Source: Flavobacterium fluvii (GTDB taxonomy: Bacteria; Bacteroidota; Bacteroidia; Flavobacteriales; Flavobacteriaceae). From it: a stretch of DNA of 64,000 bases. The translations under genes and the position numbers were made by a program. The notes under the pieces were generated by a model. It made no database searches. It was not told the DNA's origin and was given only the letters and a program-made list of their open reading frames with translations. The stretch spans positions 1-64,000 of the forward strand of contig NZ_FQWB01000006.1 of the NCBI RefSeq assembly GCF_900129545.1, written 5' to 3'. Positions 1 to 6,778 of this stretch are shown in pieces; positions within the stretch are counted from its first letter, which is position 1; each line of letters starts with the position of its first letter.

Positions 1-45
1 TTTAAAAATTCAACTAACAAAGAAAAACATTTATCTTTGAATTAA

Positions 46-1572
46 TTAACAGAACACTCTCTTAGTAAAAGTCCAAATTAGTTTGAAGACGTACACTTTG
101 TTTATTACTTCGGGATCTATATTTCCCGGCATTGCTTTAAGCATAGTATCGTCTTGCAGAATAGTTGCTTTTAAATCATTCAAATCCGATTCGAGAATGT
201 CTTTCACTCTCTTTGAACTAGGTTCTTTAAATCCTCTTATTTTTATTTCGCCTGGTTCTGCTTCTTCATCATCATTATCAATTCTAGTTTTGAAATTGAA
301 ATTTGGTGCTAATACTTGTTCCATTAGCAATGAGGCTGTAATGGCTTTCAGCATATTATTAGTCGCTACTTTTACATCATCTTGAATGGCTTCCGGACTT
401 GCAATAAGATTGGTAAATTGTGCGTGTGTTTTATTGTTGCTATCCCGAGTACAACGACCAATAATTTGAATAATTTCGGTTAATGAACCTCTATATCCCA
501 CTGTTAAGGCGTGCTCACAAAAAGGCCAGTCAAAGCCTTCTTTTGCCATACCCAGTGCGATGATTAAATCCATATCATCTAGGGATTTAATATTTCTCAA
601 GTAGTTTACGATTTTGTCTCTTTCCCGGGAACTATCTTCTACCAAATCGGCAACTTTTATTATTTTTCCATCACTATGTCGCTTGATATGAATTACTCCA
701 GTCTCACTATCTTGTTTGATTACATCGCCAATGGCATCTAAAATAAAATTGACTTCATTGTGCTTGTCTTTTGTACTTTCTCCTGAATTTACATTTGGAA
801 TATGAAGTATTGTTTTTTTATAGGTATCGAGAATGTCCAATATTGCCGAAGTATATTTTCCTGTATAGAAATGGTAACCAATTCCCAATGATTTCAGGAA
901 GTTGTAGCCATTCAATTGTTCGTAGTAATTGTAAGTTACTTTGGTGAACTTAGCTTCGTTTTCGGGTGTTAAAATAGGGACACTGTCACCTCTAAAATAA
1001 GAACCTGTCATTGCTATAATATGAGCAGTAGATTTGTTCATTATTGATTTTAACAATTCTCCTAATCTATTATTGACATCAGCGGAAACGTGATGAAATT
1101 CATCTATAGTTAACAGAGTATCATTGAATTTTGCTTCGTCCAACTCCTCGCAAGCAAATCGTAAAGTAGCGTGTGTACAAATTAATATTTTCTCGTCGCT
1201 ATCCATAAATTTATGAAAAGCTTTTACTTTACTGCTACTGCCTTCTTCTCCGGGAGTACAAAGATTGTAAACATCGTTTGGTTCCCAGTTGGCAAAAAAG
1301 CCATCTTTTTTTAAATCGGTTTTAGAAAATGAGCTACCAATAGAACGCTCGGGAACTGCTACAATTACTTTCCTGATGCCTTGATTTACTAATTTATCCA
1401 CAGCCAAAAACATTAAGGCACGAGATTTACCCGAAGCAGGAGGTGCTTTGAGTAATAAATACTGCGCATCACGAGATTCAAAAGCACGAGTTTGCATTTC
1501 TCGCATACCCATAGTATTTATTTTTGTACTATTTCCGGTATTATGGTAGTTTACATTTACTATATCTGGCAT
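46..1572 (-). CDS. SF2 DEAD/DEAH-type helicase of a restriction-like operon, probably C-terminally truncated
   Basis: The 508-residue protein is an ATP-dependent superfamily 2 helicase/translocase. It shows a Walker A motif (APPASGKS, residues 43-50), a Walker B motif with DEFHH near residue 157, motif III-like TGS near 188, and a motif VI (QIIGRCTR) near 384. It is the last gene of the minus-strand operon after the MmeI-like methyltransferase, the membrane protein and the YhcG nuclease, so a role in DNA translocation for restriction or anti-phage defence is inferred. The ATG at 1572 directly precedes the conserved-looking start. The last dozen residues (…VINKVY then a Trp/Phe-rich tail ending KRVFC) look unlike the preceding sequence. 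From memory of relatives, this family continues well past this point, so a 3' truncation or frameshift is likely. Confidence 0.85.
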   Translation of the reverse strand: MPDIVNVNYHNTGNSTKINTMGMREMQTRAFESRDAQYLLLKAPPASGKSRALMFLAVDKLVNQGIRKVIVAVPERSIGSSFSKTDLKKDGFFANWEPNDVYNLCTPGEEGSSSKVKAFHKFMDSDEKILICTHATLRFACEELDEAKFNDTLLTIDEFHHVSADVNNRLGELLKSIMNKSTAHIIAMTGSYFRGDSVPILTPENEAKFTKVTYNYYEQLNGYNFLKSLGIGYHFYTGKYTSAILDILDTYKKTILHIPNVNSGESTKDKHNEVNFILDAIGDVIKQDSETGVIHIKRHSDGKIIKVADLVEDSSRERDKIVNYLRNIKSLDDMDLIIALGMAKEGFDWPFCEHALTVGYRGSLTEIIQIIGRCTRDSNNKTHAQFTNLIASPEAIQDDVKVATNNMLKAITASLLMEQVLAPNFNFKTRIDNDDEEAEPGEIKIRGFKEPSSKRVKDILESDLNDLKATILQDDTMLKAMPGNIDPEVINKVYVFKLIWTFTKRVFC

Positions 1573-1676
1573 ATTTTATTTTTTAAATATTTGTTAAAAC
1601 AAATAAACAAACCCTTGGTATTGATGTGTTTGTAGATTTTATTTTTGGTTTTATCTTTTTTTGAATTGAATATTTT

Positions 1677-1707
1677 CTATTCCATTCGTTGCTCATCGTT
1701 CTCAAAA
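1677..1707 (-). pseudogene. Remnant of an MmeI-like methyltransferase 3' end (upstream of helicase)
   Basis: These 31 bases match 3701-3731 inside the methyltransferase gene at 26 positions. In the methyltransferase frame they read FENDEQRME followed by a stop, against FESDEERLEY in the intact gene. If the missing last 30 codons and stop are projected from this point, the vanished stop would fall about 12 bases before the helicase ATG. That spacing fits an ancestral methyltransferase-helicase operon. The sequence down to 1573 is too decayed to align with confidence. Confidence 0.65.
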
Positions 1708-1720
1708 AAAAAACACACTA

Positions 1721-2794
1721 TTACTCTTCTAAATTTTTCAACTCGGATTCAATCTCTTCAATGGTTGGCAAACTGCTTTTTAAATTATCTGGCAGTATTT
1801 CGGTAAACTGAAATTCGCTTATTCCCATTGGTTTATTGATGTCTCGCAAAGCAAATTCAGCTTCGATGTTGTTTTTATCACGACATAGCAAAATCCCTAT
1901 TGTGGGTTTGTCCTCCTCTTGTTTTATCAGACTATCTACTGCCGATAAATAAAAATTGAGTTTACCTGCATATTCGGGGATAAACTTGGTGTTTTTCAAT
2001 TCAATTACCACATAGCATTTCAGTTTTATATGGTAAAAAAGCAAATCGATATAATAGTCATTTTCGGCAATTTCTATGTGAAATTGTTGTCCTACAAATG
2101 CAAATCCTTTGCCTAATTCTAATAAAAACTTTGTAATATGTGCAACCAATTGTTTCTCGATATCTTTCTCCTGAAATGGTTTTGACATTGTCATAAAATC
2201 AAAAACATAAGGATCCTTTAGCGTTTGTTGTGCCAAATCAGAAAAAGGATCGGGCAAGGTATGTGCAAAATTGGTAATGGCACTACCTTGTCGTTTGTAC
2301 AAATCGGTTTTTATTTGCAGGGCTAAAACATCCCTGCTCCAGTTATTGGCAATAGATTCCTGTATATAAAAATGAGATTCAGCTGTATTTTTTATTTTAT
2401 CGATAAGAAGTTTTATATGTCCCCAAGGTAATTGAAAAATCAAATTCCCTTTTAAATCGTCCTCAACTTGGGGAGGATTTACAATATTGCTTTCATCCCC
2501 AACTTGGGGAGGATTTGCCAAATAGTTATAAAACAGCTTACAATACCTGAGATTGGTTACCGAAAAACCATTCATTTCAGGGAATTCTGCTTTTAGGTCT
2601 TTAGAAACTTGTTCTAAAAATGCGGTTCCATAAGCGGTCTGTTTCTCTGAAATCATTTTACCTAAATCCCAATAAAAACGGATCAAAGCGGTATTTACAG
2701 CTATTGCCGCTTTTATTTGGGTGGAACGGATTTTGGTTTTCAATTCCGAAATCCATTTTTTGTATTCCAAATCAAACAAATTTATTTCACTCAT
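1721..2794 (-). CDS. YhcG/DUF1016 family PD-(D/E)XK nuclease
   Basis: The protein (357 residues from the ATG at 2794) has an N-terminal DUF1016 helical domain (from about FDLEYKKW to the NLRYCKLFYNY region) and a C-terminal PD-(D/E)XK nuclease fold. The catalytic pattern is visible as an Asp in YYIDLLFYH followed by the ELK motif in VVIELKNTKF. Such proteins are often found within restriction-modification loci; their substrate is not well established. An in-frame TTG at 2872 would add 26 basic residues, but that extension overlaps, in another frame, the remnant of a methyltransferase tail (2808-2852), so the ATG is preferred. The linker carries a duplicated NPPQV motif. The gene sits between methyltransferase-tail remnants and is inferred to be inserted cargo. 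Confidence 0.88.
   Translation of the reverse strand: MSEINLFDLEYKKWISELKTKIRSTQIKAAIAVNTALIRFYWDLGKMISEKQTAYGTAFLEQVSKDLKAEFPEMNGFSVTNLRYCKLFYNYLANPPQVGDESNIVNPPQVEDDLKGNLIFQLPWGHIKLLIDKIKNTAESHFYIQESIANNWSRDVLALQIKTDLYKRQGSAITNFAHTLPDPFSDLAQQTLKDPYVFDFMTMSKPFQEKDIEKQLVAHITKFLLELGKGFAFVGQQFHIEIAENDYYIDLLFYHIKLKCYVVIELKNTKFIPEYAGKLNFYLSAVDSLIKQEEDKPTIGILLCRDKNNIEAEFALRDINKPMGISEFQFTEILPDNLKSSLPTIEEIESELKNLEE
2464..2516 (-). repeat. Duplicated 17-bp palindrome-containing repeat within the nuclease gene
   Basis: A 17-base unit occurs at 2464-2480 and again at 2500-2516 (36-bp period). The second copy includes a perfect dyad, TCCCCAA-C-TTGGGGA, at 2496-2510. It encodes the two NPPQV motifs of the linker between the DUF1016 domain and the nuclease domain. 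It resembles a small interspersed palindromic repeat tolerated in frame. Confidence 0.6.
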
Positions 2795-2807
2795 TTTTTG
2801 CTGTTTT

Positions 2808-2852
2808 TTACTTTTTAACTTTCTTCTCTTCTTGAAATAACGTTCCTTTTTT
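2808..2852 (-). pseudogene. Remnant of an MmeI-like methyltransferase 3' end (upstream of YhcG gene)
   Basis: Bases 2812-2851 match 3621-3660, the end of the methyltransferase gene, at 36 of 40 positions. Read in the methyltransferase frame they give GTLFQEEKKVKK and a stop at 2808-2810, against GTLFKEEKKAKKVKK-stop in the intact gene. The stop lies 13 bases before the YhcG ATG. The frame and stop are preserved, which argues for real descent from a methyltransferase tail and not chance A-richness. Confidence 0.72.
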
Positions 2853-2854
2853 TT

Positions 2855-2883
2855 ATAGCTGTATTTATACAACTTACAGCTAT
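2855..2883. repeat. 9-bp inverted repeat at the cargo junction
   Basis: ATAGCTGTA at 2855-2863 pairs perfectly with TACAGCTAT at 2875-2883 across an 11-base loop. It lies between the methyltransferase-tail remnant and the stop of the membrane-protein gene. On the minus strand it is followed by A residues and not U residues, so it is not a typical intrinsic terminator. It may mark a recombination end. Confidence 0.5.
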
Positions 2884-2890
2884 GTAGTTG

Positions 2891-3568
2891 TTAGATTTCT
2901 GTTTTTCCTAAATTTTTTAAATCAAAGTATTGTGACATTTGTTGACCTAATTTATTTGATATGTAATAGTTCTTCAAATTTTCCGCACTTTCAAATACAT
3001 TTTTTGCCATTGGGTACTGTGAAATGATTGTTTCTTTAAGTTTATGAGTACTCAATAGACTGAAGTACTCTTCCAGTGTATGATTTTGATTCAGATTTGT
3101 CATATAGTCTACAAAATTTGTTTTAAGAACTAATTCTGTCAATCCTTCAAAAAGTAAGTTATAATTGTAAAATATTTCCTTTTCAATATAATCAGCGACA
3201 TTTTTATCAAAAAGTATTCTTGATTCATAGCCTGCTTTAAGGAGCACATTTTTATTTTCCTCTATTTTGCTGAGTAACCCTAATACATCCATTTTACCAC
3301 TTAAAATATCTAACAACGTTTTTCGGCTGAAATTTATCTCATAAAGAACCTGAATAATTTGTAAGTAGCAATTTACACGATATTGGTACAGGTTTGTTTT
3401 AAAATTCAAATCCGATATTTCCTGTTGAAATGTAATGTTTTGATTACTTATATCCCGCTGCAATTTTTTCTGATCTTCTCCTAACTTGAAGGTAACCCAA
3501 ATTAAAATTCCCGAGAATAATGCCGAAAAAACAACTCCTGATAAAGTAATCCAATTTGATATATCCAT
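2891..3568 (-). CDS. Membrane-anchored coiled-coil protein of unknown function
   Basis: This 225-residue protein is not recognised. Residues 7-27 form one hydrophobic segment (WITLSGVVFSALFSGILIWV), followed by a Lys/Gln-rich stretch likely to be coiled coil (about 30-60) and then a mostly alpha-helical soluble region without an obvious catalytic motif. The expected layout is a single N-terminal membrane anchor with a cytoplasmic body. The gene starts 39 bases after the methyltransferase stop and is followed by a remnant of a methyltransferase tail, so it appears inserted into the operon. A defence-related role would be a guess from position only. Confidence 0.75.
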   Translation of the reverse strand: MDISNWITLSGVVFSALFSGILIWVTFKLGEDQKKLQRDISNQNITFQQEISDLNFKTNLYQYRVNCYLQIIQVLYEINFSRKTLLDILSGKMDVLGLLSKIEENKNVLLKAGYESRILFDKNVADYIEKEIFYNYNLLFEGLTELVLKTNFVDYMTNLNQNHTLEEYFSLLSTHKLKETIISQYPMAKNVFESAENLKNYYISNKLGQQMSQYFDLKNLGKTEI

Positions 3569-3607
3569 AAATAATTATTTTAAAAGTTTAAAATTTAACT
3601 TCTCCCT

Positions 3608-6337
3608 TTACTTTTTGACTTTTTTAGCTTTCTTTTCTTCTTTAAATAACGTCCCTTTTTCCTTTTCCTCCGCAATCATTTTTTCGTATAATTTGAAAAG
3701 GTATTCCAATCGTTCCTCATCGCTTTCAAAAGGTTTAGAACGATAACAACGTTCTACTGCCAAATCATTCAAATGGTGTGCTTCACGCAAACCCTCAGGC
3801 ATTTTTTCGGGATCATACAATTGTGCCAAGGTTTTCTCGGAATGGTTTTCTCTTTCTTCGAGAATTCTAAAAACGCATTGTTCTAATTCTTGTTTTTGGG
3901 AATCGGAAATTTTAGGAAAAGGAAATGTATGATATGAAAAAAAAGATGAATAACGATAATCGGACTTTAATCGTCCAGCGGTAACATCTACCCATACCAT
4001 ATGCATCATAGAATTTAACAAACTAAATACAAATGGTTCCGCTTCGAAAATTACTTGAGCTGAATCTGCAATTATGGTGTCTACTTCTAAAAAACCTAAT
4101 GGAATATATTTTCTTCTAATCGAAGAAACTCTAGGAACAATTATTTGAGAATTTTTAGCTTCATTACAAAACTCGAAACGATGAGAAGAATCAACTTTGT
4201 TCTTAGCATTATTACCTCCATTTGTTCTGAAAAACTTAACTTTTTCAATTCGTTCTTTAATTGGAGGAATGGTTAATGCCTCATTTAAATTTTCATCTAA
4301 AATCCACAAACACCATCTTTCAGCTCCGTTTATATATTCAAATGCTCCTATAAATTTCTTAATGAACTTTTCTGAATTAGGATAATTACTCAAAATAGCT
4401 TCTTTTTCTTCACCTGTCAGAACTAAATTACCACCGTCCAAAGGTTTGTTTCCAGAAGTCATCTTTGGAAAACTCGATAACGGTAATGTTCGTTTACCGA
4501 CTATTGTGTCACTACTATTGATTAAATACGCATTTATATTATTTGCTTTTTTTTGTATTGTATCTGTGAATAAATATTTGGCCTTATTTGATTTTGTTCT
4601 TACTCCAATTATTGAACAAATTACAGCAGCTTTATCCTTGGCACTATTTGACCATTTAAAATCTTTATGAGCAAAAAATATTTCGAGATTTAGATTAAAG
4701 ATTAGCGGCCAAGTCATTTCTACTTGTGTTCCTTGACAAACAGAATTTGTCGTAACAAAACTAAAACAACAATTTTCATTTAAGAATAATGCTGCTTTAT
4801 AAAACCAACAAGAAATATAATCTTGTTTTTTATAATTTTCATTATTATTGAATACCAATCGCATATCCTCTTTTTGCTCTGCATTTTGCATACTGCTTCC
4901 CAAATACGGCGGATTTCCCAAAATATACACTTCGGCAAGCTCTGTGCTCGCGTTAATGTTTTTCGGGCAAACAGATTCCCAATCCAAACGACACGCATTA
5001 CCTTGTGTAATCTGTCCGGCATCTTTGAGAGGCAAGGTTGGGGTGGTTTTGCCAAAGGCTTTAAAAAACTCTTGATTCATTTGGTGCTCTGCCAACCATA
5101 GAGCAAGCTTTGCTACTTCGTAAGCAAAATCATCTAATTCAATACCGTAAAAGTTATTTAGCGTAATATTGGAAAGAAAATCACTTCCAAAATCCAGGCT
5201 ACCAGAACCTGATTTTCCGTTTAGGATATTTAATTCGTTTAGGATTTCCATCTCTAAGCGACGTAATTCTTTGTATGCTATAATCAGGAAGTTACCGCTT
5301 CCGCAGGCAGGATCAAATATTTTTATGTTTTGTAAACGGCTTAATAAAGCATTCAGCTTTTTGATATTGCTTTTTGCAACGTCGAATTCCTCTTTTAGAT
5401 CATTCAAAAACAAAGGCTCTATTACTTTCATAATATTAGGCACACTAGTGTAGTGCTGTCCTAAACTACCGCGTTGATCTATCGAAATAACTGCCTGAAA
5501 CATCGAACCAAAAATATCAGGATTTATGGCTTCCCAATTTTGTTCGCCACTATCCAAAACAGCTTGTCGGCTTCGGCGTGTGAAAACGGGTGCTTTGTGT
5601 TTGTTTTGGAATAAACCACCGTTTACATACGGAAAGGCATCCAAATAAACAGGTAGATTATTTCTAACACCTGATGGCGTATTCATTACCTCAAACATTT
5701 TATCGAGATAGTCGCTTAAATCACTACCATCGGTTTGTGTGTGGTTTTGAATAGAATGAGTAAACAAATTCTTTTCGAAAATTCCGGTATCTTCAGCAAA
5801 ATAACAAAACAACAAGCGAGAAAGAAATACATTCAATCCGTGAATAAATTCAGGAGAATTATCGGGATTGTCTTTTTTGATTTCGTCAAAAAGCTTTGCC
5901 ATTTTTTCGGCAGCTTTTACATCAGCAGGATTTTCATTTTGATGCGTTGCTTTTTCCATTCCAGCCCAAGGCAAAAAGAAATCAAAATGTTTTGGTAATG
6001 CTGTAAAATCGATATCTAAACTATCGCTTGTTTTCGTATCAATGGCTAGCAAAATATTGAAATCGGTAACGATAACAAAACGCTGTTCTTGTTTGAGGGT
6101 ATTTTTTATTTCGGAAATCGACAGATGTAAATCTTGATTAAATACAGGTTTGAAAAACACTTTTTTCTTCCAAGATATTTCTCCTTCTATTTTAGAAAGG
6201 TTTAAATTTCCTTTTTGTAATCGTGTTATTGAGGCTTTTGGCAAACCATAGGCTAACAAAAATTCATAAATGAAAGTTTCATTAGTATAGCTTGCTATTA
6301 AATTTTGAAGGTTTGATTCTATTTGTGCAATGTTCAT
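3608..6337 (-). CDS. MmeI-like class I SAM-dependent DNA adenine methyltransferase lacking nuclease residues
   Basis: The 909-residue protein follows the MmeI/type IIL layout: an N-terminal region, a helical spacer, an N6-adenine methyltransferase core and a target-recognition region followed by a C-terminal helical tail. The SAM-binding motif I (DPACGSGNFL) is near residue 340 and the catalytic NPPY is near 475. In MmeI-type enzymes the N-terminus carries a PD-(D/E)XK nuclease with a D…ExK pattern; here the matching stretch (about EISWKKKVFFKP) shows no acidic-x-Lys pair, so this end is probably not a nuclease. It is predicted to mark host DNA, with cutting supplied by other proteins of the operon. 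It is the first gene of the operon. Its Lys-rich 3' end is copied in two downstream gaps. Confidence 0.9.
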   Translation of the reverse strand: MNIAQIESNLQNLIASYTNETFIYEFLLAYGLPKASITRLQKGNLNLSKIEGEISWKKKVFFKPVFNQDLHLSISEIKNTLKQEQRFVIVTDFNILLAIDTKTSDSLDIDFTALPKHFDFFLPWAGMEKATHQNENPADVKAAEKMAKLFDEIKKDNPDNSPEFIHGLNVFLSRLLFCYFAEDTGIFEKNLFTHSIQNHTQTDGSDLSDYLDKMFEVMNTPSGVRNNLPVYLDAFPYVNGGLFQNKHKAPVFTRRSRQAVLDSGEQNWEAINPDIFGSMFQAVISIDQRGSLGQHYTSVPNIMKVIEPLFLNDLKEEFDVAKSNIKKLNALLSRLQNIKIFDPACGSGNFLIIAYKELRRLEMEILNELNILNGKSGSGSLDFGSDFLSNITLNNFYGIELDDFAYEVAKLALWLAEHQMNQEFFKAFGKTTPTLPLKDAGQITQGNACRLDWESVCPKNINASTELAEVYILGNPPYLGSSMQNAEQKEDMRLVFNNNENYKKQDYISCWFYKAALFLNENCCFSFVTTNSVCQGTQVEMTWPLIFNLNLEIFFAHKDFKWSNSAKDKAAVICSIIGVRTKSNKAKYLFTDTIQKKANNINAYLINSSDTIVGKRTLPLSSFPKMTSGNKPLDGGNLVLTGEEKEAILSNYPNSEKFIKKFIGAFEYINGAERWCLWILDENLNEALTIPPIKERIEKVKFFRTNGGNNAKNKVDSSHRFEFCNEAKNSQIIVPRVSSIRRKYIPLGFLEVDTIIADSAQVIFEAEPFVFSLLNSMMHMVWVDVTAGRLKSDYRYSSFFSYHTFPFPKISDSQKQELEQCVFRILEERENHSEKTLAQLYDPEKMPEGLREAHHLNDLAVERCYRSKPFESDEERLEYLFKLYEKMIAEEKEKGTLFKEEKKAKKVKK

Positions 6338-6507
6338 TTTTAAATTTTGTTTGACACCAAACCTCTATTTGTTCAGTTTATAATAAATGTTTTGTTTTTT
6401 TCTAACTTTTGATTATTCCTTAGTAATGGTTTGTAAACATCTTGATGCTAATAAAAAATTAGATTGAATTTATTTACAATAATACGAAAAAGCAAATGGA
6501 AGTAAAA

Positions 6508-6730
6508 GGGTAACTTATTAACATAGGGTAAGTAGGGTAAGCAAATTTTAAGTAAAGATTTTTACTTTTTTTGGGTTTTAAAACTTTCGGATTTATCCGA
6601 ATAAAACAACGCAAAACGAAACGATAGTTGTATTAATTTGCATTGTTTTGGTATTATGTTGCCTGAATTTTGATTTTGAAAAAAAACAAAAAAAGTTTCA
6701 ACGTTTTTTGCTTACCCACCTTACCCTATG
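6508..6730. repeat. Opposed GGGTAA iteron-like repeats flanking AT-rich DNA (candidate origin)
   Basis: This lies in the 441-bp gap between the methyltransferase and the primase-helicase genes. GGGTAA occurs at 6508, 6526 and 6535; its complement TTACCC occurs at 6712 and 6721. The last two on each side are 9 bp apart. The blocks 6522-6543 and 6709-6730 are inverted copies of each other at 20 of 22 positions and enclose about 165 bp of AT-rich DNA with a TTCGGA/TCCGAA hairpin (6586-6601). Inverted iteron sets around an AT-rich core next to a primase-helicase gene are the layout of satellite-element origins such as those of SaPIs. Function is inferred. The rest of the gap (6338-6507, 6731-6778) shows nothing clear. 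Confidence 0.55.
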
Positions 6731-6778
6731 AAATTGACGAAAACTAAAGTATTTCAGTTCATTCATTGAAATGACTAG

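Noticed and set aside
2620..2835. Plus-strand frame opposite the YhcG gene start
   Set aside because: It is antisense to conserved DUF1016 coding sequence and to the methyltransferase-tail remnant; no domain is seen.
46..6337. BREX or DISARM system
   Set aside because: There is a methyltransferase with NPPY and a helicase, but no PglZ, BrxC, BrxL, DrmB or DrmC-like protein, and the methyltransferase follows the MmeI layout.
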